Shown: piece after piece, positions 1 to 5,033 of the stretch
Numbering within the stretch: the stretch's first letter is position 1
How the letters are laid out: each line of letters begins with the position of its first letter
From: an uncultured Chitinophagaceae bacterium
Lineage (GTDB): Bacteria > Bacteroidota > Bacteroidia > Chitinophagales > Chitinophagaceae
Direction of reading: 5' to 3'
Length of the DNA stretch: 6,510 bases
Assembly (NCBI GenBank): GCA_946885335.1
Contig: CAMPGG010000202.1
Location: 1 to 6,510 of the forward strand
The notes under the pieces: model-generated
What the model saw: the letters and a program-made list of their open reading frames with translations, nothing else
Databases searched by the model: none
What the model was told of the DNA's origin: nothing
Program-made: the position numbers and the translations under genes

Positions 1-85
1 GTGCATGTAATCTCTGCAACGGGAGAAGAAAAGCAAACAGCAGGAAAATAAATGCTGTCTTTTTAATAATTGAAAAATGTTTCAT
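1..85 (-). CDS. 5' part of a secreted protein gene, running off the left edge
   Basis: Reading the minus strand from an ATG at 85-83 gives 28 codons without a stop up to the window edge. The peptide begins MKHFSIIKK, continues with the hydrophobic run TAFIFLLFAFLLPL, and then reads QRLHA. This is a textbook signal peptide: basic N-region, about 14 hydrophobic residues, then a polar region with a possible cleavage site after HA. The product is therefore probably exported. Its mature part lies outside the window, so no function can be given. The start lies 44 bases beyond the stop of the minus-strand gene at 130-846, so the two could share a transcript. The leader between them is very AT-rich and has no Shine-Dalgarno sequence, as is usual in Bacteroidota. 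A chance open frame is possible, but the signal-peptide shape makes this unlikely. Confidence 0.6.
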   Translation of the reverse strand, partial: MKHFSIIKKTAFIFLLFAFLLPLQRLHA

Positions 86-129
86 TGTATTTTATTTATA
101 ACAAATAATTTGTTTTGAAAAATGAGTTT

Positions 130-846
130 CTATTTTGAACTGAGATCAGCACGCAGGGATAGAATTTCTGTCCAGCGGTTTTCAATGGCTTTTGCATAAT
201 CGGCCAGGTAAATATTCCATCCACCAGCACCATTTGCTTCATCAAAACGTTCAGCCATTGGCTTGCGAAAATCAGGACTCAGTTCTTTCAATCCATTTTT
301 TAAACGTCTAACAATTGCAATTTGTGGCGGGCCTGAAAAACTTACATTATAAACAGCCACACTTTCATTACCCGCGACCCACATCTTTTTTAATTGTCGG
401 ACAAGGTCAGCCGCTTCCCTGATCATACCAGGTTTAATAAACATGTGGTTGATAACTATTTTATCGCTGAAATCGGTTATGGCTACATTACTAAGCTCAG
501 TATTGAATTCTGAGTAGCCGGTTGTACCCCGTTCACTTGTATGTGGCGAAACATTCTTTGCCCAGTCGGCTGTGTGTTCTGCACTCAGGTCACCTCGCTT
601 ATCAAATTGCTCCCAGCTCAGAGGCCCTTCTGTTACATGAAAGCCGCCTGCATCAGGACCGGTTTCAATATAAAATACCCGCCACTTCCAGTCGCCCGTA
701 TGGTATTTCTGTGCATGTGTTGCAAATGCTTTTTCGAATTCCATTAATTTGTCAGTCTTGGGAAACACCCTGAATGTGCTTACGACATTTCCCTGGCTCA
801 TTCCAATAATTGGAATAAGCAAGCAGAGAAGAAAAATTTTTCTCAT
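130..846 (-). CDS. Secreted protein with two ABM-like (dimeric alpha-beta barrel) repeats, function unknown
   Basis: The product has 238 residues. Residues 1-18 form a signal peptide (basic MRK, hydrophobic IFLLCLLIPII, then GMSQG), so the protein should be periplasmic or outside the cell. The mature part seems to hold two related alpha/beta units. The first (about 20-81) opens with a strand, then VFPKTDKLMEFEKAFATHA and the strand WRVFYIETG. The second (about 128-215) opens with the strand KIVINHMFIKPG, then a helix with LVRQLKKMW and the strands VAVYNVSF and PQIAIVRR. The pattern of strand, P-(K/G), long helix, W and strands is that of antibiotic-biosynthesis-monooxygenase-like folds. This is a judgement from pattern, not a search result, and no catalytic residue can be assigned. 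The start is the only good ATG before the signal peptide. The gene lies 44 bases upstream of the partial secreted-protein gene at the left edge and is divergent from the plus-strand cassette. Confidence 0.72.
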   Translation of the reverse strand: MRKIFLLCLLIPIIGMSQGNVVSTFRVFPKTDKLMEFEKAFATHAQKYHTGDWKWRVFYIETGPDAGGFHVTEGPLSWEQFDKRGDLSAEHTADWAKNVSPHTSERGTTGYSEFNTELSNVAITDFSDKIVINHMFIKPGMIREAADLVRQLKKMWVAGNESVAVYNVSFSGPPQIAIVRRLKNGLKELSPDFRKPMAERFDEANGAGGWNIYLADYAKAIENRWTEILSLRADLSSK

Positions 847-927
847 GTTTGGTTATTTTAAAAATGTAAATAAAGTGAGGGTATTGTTGAGATAGGATGA
901 GAAGTAATAGTAAGTTATGGTAATTCT

Positions 928-1050
928 ATGCCAAATGGGGAGAAAGATTTGCATTCCTACGTTAAGGAAAGTTTCCTCGGTATAACAGCGCAGTCATTAA
1001 GCAGAATGCGTGACAGGATAATTAAAAACCCTGCTGCGATGTTGAAGTGA
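928..1050 (+). pseudogene. C-terminal remnant of a Crp/Fnr-family regulator (recognition helix only)
   Basis: This is a 40-codon open frame from ATG 928 to TGA 1050. Its last 26 residues (from 970) match the C-terminus of the intact regulator at 2511-3101: both contain SFLGITAQSLSRMR and PAAML, with 22 of 26 residues identical by my count. In DNA, 970-1050 and 3021-3101 agree at 70 of 81 bases without any gap. Residues 1-14 or so of the small frame (MPNGEKDLHSYVKE) show no clear match to the regulator, so the cyclic-nucleotide-binding-like domain and the first half of the helix-turn-helix are gone. Most of the differences are silent, so the segment was under protein-level selection for much of its history and lost its N-terminal part later. 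It sits directly upstream of the barrel-like gene at 1122, the same place the intact regulator holds relative to 3180. It is most simply a decayed duplicate. A 40-residue peptide carrying only a recognition helix cannot be excluded. Confidence 0.8.
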
Positions 1051-1072
1051 TTTATTAACTTAAGTGAACGAA
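970..1072 (+). repeat. Copy 1 of a duplicated segment (regulator 3' end plus operator)
   Basis: Bases 970-1072 align without gaps to 3021-3123. The coding part (81 bases to the TGA) has 11 differences. The following 22 bases (1051-1072 and 3102-3123) have none. Similarity continues downstream at protein level into the genes starting at 1122 and 3180. This marks the two ends of a duplicated regulator-target cassette, with about 2.05 kb between copies. Confidence 0.88.
1055..1068 (+). promoter_or_regulatory. Putative Crp/Fnr-type operator upstream of the 1122 gene
   Basis: The sequence TTAACTTAAGTGAA is a near-perfect palindrome: half-sites TTAAC and GTGAA around TTAA, with one mismatched pair. 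Its 5-4-5 layout is that of Crp/Fnr-superfamily sites such as the FNR box (TTGAT-N4-ATCAA) and the PrfA box (TTAAC-N4-GTTAA). The same 14 bases occur at 3106-3119, inside a block that is perfectly conserved while the neighbouring coding DNA has diverged. Its centre is 29.5 bp upstream of the -7-like element at 1091, so it lies near -40, where class II activators bind. Binding by the regulator at 2511-3101 is an inference from proximity and motif type. Confidence 0.6.
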
Positions 1073-1090
1073 TAATAAAACAACGCACTG

Positions 1091-1098
1091 TTCCTTTG
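1091..1098 (+). promoter_or_regulatory. Putative -7 promoter element for the 1122 gene
   Basis: TTCCTTTG matches the Bacteroidota -7 consensus TAnnTTTG except at the second base. No TTG is present at the usual -33 distance, which fits a promoter that needs an activator at the upstream box (1055-1068). The transcript would start near 1101-1104, leaving a leader of about 20 bases before ATG 1122. The equivalent element at 3142-3149 is a perfect consensus match. Confidence 0.45.
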
Positions 1099-1128
1099 CA
1101 TCTTAATTATAAAATAAAAAGATGCAAA
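1095..1128 (+). repeat. Inverted repeat joining the -7 region to the start codon
   Basis: TTTGCATCTT (1095-1104) is perfectly complementary to AAGATGCAAA (1119-1128), with 14 bases between. The second arm contains the ATG start at 1122. RNA starting at the promoter at 1091 would lack most of the first arm. RNA reading through from further upstream could fold and cover the start codon. A similar repeat of different sequence lies at 3141-3178. Confidence 0.6.
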
Positions 1129-1754
1129 AGAAATTTATTCTATCGTTTTTTCTGTTCTCAATGAACTTGTCTTCTATACATGCCCAGGATGTTGAAGATT
1201 CCACTTACAAAAAATTCTTCATTGGAAGTACATTCCTGATGTTAGGAAATTTCATTCCTAATGACCCAAATAGACCTGATTTTATACAATTAAATGCAGG
1301 ATACAGGATAACACCTGAAGATGTTGTTTTCTTAGAATTTAAAACATCCAAGTTTAGTTGGCCATTAGGTCTCCCTTGGGGACCATCCTTTGGACCGGGG
1401 AAGATTGCGCCGGAAGAAAACTATCCCGGATATGTACGCCAAAAAGTAATTGGATTAGCATACAATCGCTTTTGGTGGAAAGGATTATATACAGGCGTTC
1501 ATGCAATGAATGCTTTTCAAAAATATATGGATGAGGATAATCAAAAGATCGCAAATGGATACACATTATTTATGACCTACCGTTTGGGTTACCAGGTGAA
1601 ACTTTTTAAAAATCGTTTCTTTATAGAACCATCTATTGGTTTGACTCATTGGCCTGTAAAAACGAATACACCACAATCTTTTAAATTAAAGGATAGTAAA
1701 TGGCCTAACTATTTTGCTTATGAACCAGGGCTTCATTTTGGGTTTAATTTTTAG
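1122..1754 (+). CDS. Small secreted or outer-membrane barrel-like protein, function unknown (intact copy)
   Basis: The product has 210 residues. Residues 1-21 form a signal peptide (MQKKFILSFFLFSMNLSSIHA, cleavage probably before QD). The mature part is rich in alternating and aromatic residues: RPDFIQLNAGYRITPEDVV (51-69), GLAYNRFWWKGLYTGVHAM (111-129), YTLFMTYRLGYQVKLFKNRF (147-166), FIEPSIGLTHWP (167-178). It ends in GLHFGFNF with a C-terminal Phe, as outer-membrane beta-barrels usually do. I recognise the pattern as a recurring Bacteroidota hypothetical protein but know no function for it. Residues 1-75 or so match the truncated protein at 3180-3422 (shared RPDF(I/V)QLNAGYRITP). Upstream lie an operator-like box and a -7 element. 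Upstream of those is the relic of a Crp/Fnr regulator, so expression is probably under Crp/Fnr-type control. The start is set by the signal peptide and by alignment with the second copy. Confidence 0.8.
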   Translation: MQKKFILSFFLFSMNLSSIHAQDVEDSTYKKFFIGSTFLMLGNFIPNDPNRPDFIQLNAGYRITPEDVVFLEFKTSKFSWPLGLPWGPSFGPGKIAPEENYPGYVRQKVIGLAYNRFWWKGLYTGVHAMNAFQKYMDEDNQKIANGYTLFMTYRLGYQVKLFKNRFFIEPSIGLTHWPVKTNTPQSFKLKDSKWPNYFAYEPGLHFGFNF

Positions 1755-1811
1755 CTGTTTCTGAATACTCAAAAAGCACAACAAAATGCACTGGAAGACA
1801 TCAAAGTCAGT

Positions 1812-2192
1812 TTGAAACTGAAGCTTGCTACGCTGTGGGCAAGTTTCATGTTTCTCTATATTTATGTTGATTATTTCCACTTATATATGCCGGGTAAGAT
1901 TGCAGATATTCAAACAGGGAGAGTGTTTGAATTTGATATTACGCAAGGTTTTCTTTTTGCAGCACTCGCCTTAGTGACCATTCCGGCACTGATGATTTTC
2001 CTTTCTGTTGCCCTGCCGGCTAAAGTAAATCGCCGGGCAAATATCATTGTTGCCGCGATGTATATTCCTTTTACATTGTTTAATTTGGCAGGAGAGGCCT
2101 GGATGCACATGGTGTTTGGTGCTATTGTAGAAGTCGTTCTTCTTTATCTGATTATCCGTTATGCATGGAAGTGGCCTCGAATTGAAAAATAA
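1812..2192 (+). CDS. DUF6326-family small membrane protein with unclear start
   Basis: From TTG 1812 the product has 126 residues with four likely membrane helices: about 6-27 (TLWASFMFLYIYVDYF), 45-68 (GFLFAALALVTIPALMIFLS), 76-95 (ANIIVAAMYIPFTLFNLA) and 99-118 (HMVFGAIVEVVLLYLIIRYA). The short basic segment KVNRR separates helices 2 and 3. The first helix with LWASFMFLYIYVDYFHLY and the overall layout are those of DUF6326 proteins, whose role is unknown. No ATG opens this frame. The frame stays open upstream to the TAG (1752-1754) of the preceding gene, and the residues ALEDIKVSLKLKL there look like the usual family N-terminus. The real start may therefore be the CTG at 1761, only 6 bases after that stop, giving 143 residues by translational coupling. 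It probably shares a transcript with 1122-1754. The family call is from memory of the pattern. Confidence 0.72.
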   Translation: MKLKLATLWASFMFLYIYVDYFHLYMPGKIADIQTGRVFEFDITQGFLFAALALVTIPALMIFLSVALPAKVNRRANIIVAAMYIPFTLFNLAGEAWMHMVFGAIVEVVLLYLIIRYAWKWPRIEK

Positions 2193-2510
2193 AAAACTGT
2201 TAATGTCGGGGGAGATTTAAATCATGAATGAAGCTAATCTGAAATAAAGGGAAAGATTTAAGAAAACCATCGTTAAAAACAGAATGCAGGGAATGGTGCA
2301 TTAAAGCATTCAATAAATGAATAAAAAACCTATTTAGGGCATTAGCGTTTAAACCAGAAATATAGTTCCAACACATTTACAAATACGATTAAATTGGATA
2401 AAGGATCGAATTGATCCAGATTATTAGGGAAATACAGGAAATAGATTGTTTCTTTGGTGAAATGAATGTAGGATTATGTGTGCTTAGATCTTTACAAAGA
2501 AAAAATACGC
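2193..2510 (+). other. 318-base intergenic region upstream of the Crp/Fnr gene
   Basis: I see no credible gene here. It contains a 15-base inverted repeat at 2403-2417 (GGATC-GAATT-GATCC) and a -7-like TTTCTTTG at 2449-2456 (one mismatch to TAnnTTTG), 54 bases before the regulator start. These could be the regulator's own operator and promoter, but neither is strong. No copy of the TTAAC-N4-GTGAA box was found here, so simple autoregulation through that box is not supported. Confidence 0.45.
2403..2417 (+). repeat. Short inverted repeat upstream of the regulator
   Basis: Arms GGATC and GATCC are perfect, with a 5-base spacer GAATT. The repeat lies 94 bases before ATG 2511. It may be an operator, but repeats of this size also arise by chance. 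Confidence 0.3.
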
Positions 2511-3101
2511 ATGGAGAAGCTCCTTTTTGATTACCTGTCACAATATATAACGCTCTCTGATGAAGAAAAGACAGCATTGCTTGATTTAGACATTTTCAAA
2601 CAGTACAAGAAAGGAACAATTCTTCTTAAAGAAGGGGCAATTTCAACCAATATTTATTTTGTTTTGAAAGGATGTATCAGGAGCTATTATGTTGTTGATG
2701 GGGATGAAAAAACAACAGCATTTTATACGGAGGCGGAAACTTTGAATCCACCATGTGTCATCACTGGTAAACCGTCAGAATTTTATGTTTCCTGTGTAGA
2801 GAATTCGATATTGATCGTTGGTAACGCGGAAATGGAAAAGATAATTTTTCAAAAATTTCCCAAATTTGAATCCTTATGCCGTATACTTTCTGAAAAACTC
2901 CTGGCAAAAAATAAAACTGAATTTGATGATTTTAAAATCTCTTCGCCTGAGCAGCGTTATTTGAATTTACTCAGGACAAGACCTGATTTATTACAAAGAG
3001 TGCCCCAATATCAACTCGCCAGTTTCCTGGGAATAACAGCGCAATCATTAAGCAGAATGCGTAACAGGATAGTCAAAACCCCGGCTGCAATGCTGAATTG
3101 A
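2511..3101 (+). CDS. Crp/Fnr-family transcriptional regulator (intact copy)
   Basis: The product has 196 residues, normal for the family. Residues about 25-115 form the cyclic-nucleotide-binding-like beta-roll: FKQYKKGTILLKEGA (29-43), IYFVLKGCIRSYYVVDGDEK (48-67), and the strand VENSILIVG before the dimer helix. The dimerisation helix runs from about 107 to 137. The C-terminal helix-turn-helix (about 165-187) reads YQLASFLGITAQSLSRMR, the usual (L/A)xxLGIxxxxLSR(I/M)R form. The phosphate cassette of true cAMP binders (GE-x-x-A-RxA) is not visible and no cysteine cluster for iron-sulphur binding is apparent, so the effector is unknown. ATG 2511 is preferred over GTG 2478 because MEKLLFDYLSQY is the usual beginning. 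Five bases after the stop comes the box at 3106-3119, followed by the truncated barrel-like gene. The regulator may act on that promoter and on the copy upstream of 1122. Confidence 0.9.
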   Translation: MEKLLFDYLSQYITLSDEEKTALLDLDIFKQYKKGTILLKEGAISTNIYFVLKGCIRSYYVVDGDEKTTAFYTEAETLNPPCVITGKPSEFYVSCVENSILIVGNAEMEKIIFQKFPKFESLCRILSEKLLAKNKTEFDDFKISSPEQRYLNLLRTRPDLLQRVPQYQLASFLGITAQSLSRMRNRIVKTPAAMLN

Positions 3102-3123
3102 TTTATTAACTTAAGTGAACGAA
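3021..3123 (+). repeat. Copy 2 of the duplicated segment (regulator 3' end plus operator)
   Basis: This is the partner of 970-1072. Here the segment is the 3' end of the intact regulator gene plus the 22-base identical intergenic block. See the copy 1 entry for the alignment. Confidence 0.88.
3106..3119 (+). promoter_or_regulatory. Putative Crp/Fnr-type operator upstream of the truncated barrel-like gene
   Basis: These 14 bases, TTAACTTAAGTGAA, are identical to 1055-1068. The centre is again exactly 29.5 bp upstream of the -7 element (3142). The 22-base gap between box and -7 element has the same length in both copies although its sequence differs. This supports a functional activator site near -40. 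Confidence 0.62.
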
Positions 3124-3140
3124 AAAAGAATATTGTCCTG

Positions 3141-3178
3141 ATACTTTTGCAGAATGATTCACCAAAATGCAAAAGTAT
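3141..3178 (+). repeat. Inverted repeat between -7 element and start codon, copy 2
   Basis: ATACTTTTGCA (3141-3151) is perfectly complementary to TGCAAAAGTAT (3168-3178), with 16 bases between. The first arm contains the -7 element, so the second arm carries the same element on the minus strand. The start codon at 3180 follows directly. Compare 1095-1128, which has different bases but the same arrangement. Confidence 0.65.
3142..3149 (+). promoter_or_regulatory. Putative -7 promoter element before the 3180 gene
   Basis: TACTTTTG is a full match to the Bacteroidota -7 consensus TAnnTTTG. No TTG lies at the -33 distance, and the operator at 3106-3119 occupies the region near -40. The expected transcript start is near 3152-3155, about 27 bases before ATG 3180. 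Confidence 0.55.
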
Positions 3179-3179
3179 A

Positions 3180-3422
3180 ATGCAAAAACAAATTTTCCTG
3201 ATTGCCATAGCCCTCATTTTTATTATTTCTACAGGCAGCTGTCAAATCAATGAAAAGGATTCTACTGTTAGAAAATTTCACATTGGTATTTCTCTTTTTA
3301 TGCCGGGTAATTTAAGCTCCCAATACAGGCCTGATTTTGTTCAATTGAATGCTGGTTACAGAATAACACCCAAGGCCGTTATTTCCGTGGAACTGATAAC
3401 CTGGAAGTATATTCAGCAATAA
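3180..3422 (+). CDS. Truncated paralogue of the barrel-like protein at 1122-1754
   Basis: The product has 80 residues. A signal peptide (MQKQIFLIAIALIFIISTGSC) is followed by DSTVRKFHIGISLFMPGN and RPDFVQLNAGYRITP, which match the N-terminal third of the 210-residue protein at 1122-1754. The match stops after LITWKY and the frame ends at TAA 3420. The aromatic repeats and C-terminal Phe expected of a barrel are missing, so the product cannot form the same structure and is probably a gene relic. After the stop comes an A-rich run and then CCGCTGG (3434-3440). In a shifted frame this reads P-L and could be a trace of the PLG that follows at this point in the intact protein. An in-frame ATG at 3147 would lengthen the N-terminus, but it lies in the -7 element, so 3180 is preferred. 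Regulation should be as for 1122. Confidence 0.65.
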   Translation: MQKQIFLIAIALIFIISTGSCQINEKDSTVRKFHIGISLFMPGNLSSQYRPDFVQLNAGYRITPKAVISVELITWKYIQQ

Positions 3423-3516
3423 AAAAATAAATACCGCTGGAAAATAATTTTTAATTGCAAAGAATGATGAATAAATATTTGATTTTAATAATCACATTAG
3501 CATAAACTTTTCCGCA

Positions 3517-3975
3517 ATGGCACAGACAAAAAACGAAAAAGAATTAACCAGGAAAATTGAATTGAACAGCTTTAATAACCGGCTTGGGATGGAAATGGGT
3601 TTAGCAATTATTGATTTAGCAAAAAAGAAAAATAAAAATATAGCGGTTCAGGTTGAAAGACTTAATCACATCATTTTTTTGTATGTGGATGAGAACCTTC
3701 CTGCGGACAAACATGATTGGTTGAAAAGAAAGGCAAATGTGTCCAAACGTTTTGAACAAAGTTCTTTGAGTGTAAAGAATGATTTATTGAATGGAAATAT
3801 GACTTTAAAAGAAACTTTCGCACTTGACGATAAAGAATATTTGGCCAAAGGCGGATCCATCCCGGTTTTTGTAAAAAATGCAGGAATGATAGCCATTATA
3901 ACTGTCTCCGGTTTGCACGATGAAGAAGATCATAAAATTATTATTGACGCTTTAAAAGGAAAATTCTTTGAGTAA
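3517..3975 (+). CDS. UPF0303 / HbpS-like (DUF336) family protein
   Basis: The product has 152 residues, the usual length for UPF0303. No signal peptide is seen, so it should be cytoplasmic. The family pattern is clear: an N-terminal helix, then NRLGMEMGLAIIDLAKKKNK (21-40), the strand IAVQVERLNHIIFLYV (42-57), the hallmark DWLKRKANVSKRFEQSS (67-83), then EYLAKGGSIPVFVKN (107-121) and MIAIITVSGLHDEEDHKII (124-142). The related HbpS/GlcG proteins bind haem or small cofactors, and databases often label this group 'heme-degrading domain'. Enzyme activity has not been shown for most members and no haem ligand can be named here. The next gene (DUF952) follows closely and may overlap its end if a TTG start is used, so the two are probably co-transcribed. 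The 94-base upstream gap is AT-rich without a convincing promoter. Confidence 0.85.
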   Translation: MAQTKNEKELTRKIELNSFNNRLGMEMGLAIIDLAKKKNKNIAVQVERLNHIIFLYVDENLPADKHDWLKRKANVSKRFEQSSLSVKNDLLNGNMTLKETFALDDKEYLAKGGSIPVFVKNAGMIAIITVSGLHDEEDHKIIIDALKGKFFE

Positions 3976-3997
3976 AAAACAAAACCCTATCTCACAT

Positions 3998-4348
3998 ATG
4001 ATGCTATACCGGATAATTTCAATGGAAGAATGGACAACTTCAAAAGAAGAAGGCAAAGTACCCCGTTGCAGGTCTGATGAACGAGAAAACTGTATTCACC
4101 TAAATAAATATGAGGATATTGTTTTGGTGGCTAATAAATATTTTATAAAGGAAGAAGAACCTGTTGTTATAGAAATTGATCCTGAAATATTTAAAGATCA
4201 AATTACATGGGTTTCTCCTACCATCGAAAAACCCTGGCACCAACCCAATCTACATTTGGAAAACATCCCTTGTAATATCATTTCCAGGTATTGTCATTTA
4301 AATTTTAATGACCAGTCTCAAACCTTTGAAATTCCGGAATCTTTTTAG
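3998..4348 (+). CDS. DUF952 domain-containing protein
   Basis: From ATG 3998 the product has 116 residues. It shows the DUF952 order: LYRIISMEEW at the N-terminus (family form (I/L)YHI-x5-W), CIHLNKYEDIVLVANKYF (32-49; family form FIHxS followed by a helix), PVVIEIDPEIF (55-65), and PNLHLENIPCNII (83-95; family form PHLYGPL). His34 and His86 fall where the family has conserved histidines; the usual FIHCS serine is Asn here. DUF952 proteins are small, cytoplasmic and of unproven function, with a fold related to ADP-ribosyl-transferring enzymes by some proposals. A TTG at 3968 in the same frame would give 126 residues and an 8-base overlap with the preceding gene. ATG 3998 or 4001 is preferred because the family begins just before the LYRI strand. 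It is probably co-transcribed with 3517-3975. Confidence 0.82.
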   Translation: MMLYRIISMEEWTTSKEEGKVPRCRSDERENCIHLNKYEDIVLVANKYFIKEEEPVVIEIDPEIFKDQITWVSPTIEKPWHQPNLHLENIPCNIISRYCHLNFNDQSQTFEIPESF

Positions 4349-4445
4349 GTCACAAACTTGACTACAACAATTCCATGCAACTTATCATGAAGCCTTAACT
4401 ATAAAACTAAATTCAAAATATCTTTTCTTCCTCAAAACAAAACAA

Positions 4446-5033
4446 ATGAATAAAATAAATCTTAGTATGAAGGCTGTAAAAACAAACATCTTTTTGCTCC
4501 TGGCAATAGGCATTTTTAATGCATCCTGTGCCCAGGAATTAAAATCAACACAGAAGCCTATGGCCTCAGTAGATATCGCTTCCCTCTATACACCAGCCAC
4601 AATTATAGCGGCTGCACAACAAATGCCTGAAGAATTTTATTCTTTTCGCCCAACCCCAGAGCTGCGAAGTTTTGGAGAGTTGATGGCTCATATTGCGGAA
4701 TCTAACTTCCAGATGGTGTCTATTGCAAAGGGAGAAGTCAATCCAATGTCAAAGGTATTACCTGCCAAAAAAGATGTTATTGAAGCACTTCAAAAATCTT
4801 TTGATTATTCTGCCGAGGCCAGGAAAAATATGACTACTGAGCAAAAAGAAAAAATGGTAAAATTTATGGGTGGAGATCAATCGGCAGGGAATATTATTGA
4901 TTTTTCCGTTTTCCATTCCTTACAACATTATGGTAATGTAATTATTTATATGAGATTAAAAGGATTGGTTCCACCATCTTCCCAGGAAGGAAATCCCGGA
5001 AATGCTCCAGTGAAACAATCACCTAAGGAGTAG
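4446..5033 (+). CDS. Exported DinB-family protein
   Basis: The product has 195 residues. The N-terminus has a signal peptide: basic start, hydrophobic IFLLLAIGIFNA, then SCAQE with a likely cleavage after CA (29). A lipoprotein site at Cys28 is less likely because Asn stands at -3. The mature part is a four-helix DinB fold: SLYTPATIIAAAQQMPEEFY (46-65) with the typical YSFRPTPELRSFGELMAHIA (65-84), a middle helix about 109-130, and DFSVFHSLQHYGNVIIYMRL (152-171) followed by KGLVPPSS. His82, His157 and His161 form the metal-binding triad (HxxxH in the last helix) seen in thiol-dependent transferases of this superfamily. The substrate is unknown. The C-terminal tail after 178 is polar and probably disordered. 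ATG 4467 (MKAVKTN) is an alternative start that gives a more compact signal peptide. The gene has its own 97-base upstream gap with a poor -7-like TATCTTTT at 4419. Confidence 0.86.
   Translation: MNKINLSMKAVKTNIFLLLAIGIFNASCAQELKSTQKPMASVDIASLYTPATIIAAAQQMPEEFYSFRPTPELRSFGELMAHIAESNFQMVSIAKGEVNPMSKVLPAKKDVIEALQKSFDYSAEARKNMTTEQKEKMVKFMGGDQSAGNIIDFSVFHSLQHYGNVIIYMRLKGLVPPSSQEGNPGNAPVKQSPKE

Noticed and set aside
522..773. Plus-strand open frames of 83 and 68 codons opposite the minus-strand gene
   Set aside because: They lie entirely inside the gene at 130-846, have no signal or family features, and their composition is that of an antisense shadow.
1354..1566. Minus-strand frame opposite the barrel-like gene
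   Set aside because: The sense gene has a signal peptide and a paralogue; the antisense frame shows no recognisable features.
2478..2510. GTG start extending the regulator by 11 residues
   Set aside because: The added residues CLDLYKEKIR do not resemble the family, and ATG 2511 begins the normal N-terminus.
3011..3217. Minus-strand frame of 68 codons over the regulator end and the promoter region
   Set aside because: It overlaps the conserved 3' end of the regulator and the operator region; conservation there is explained by those.
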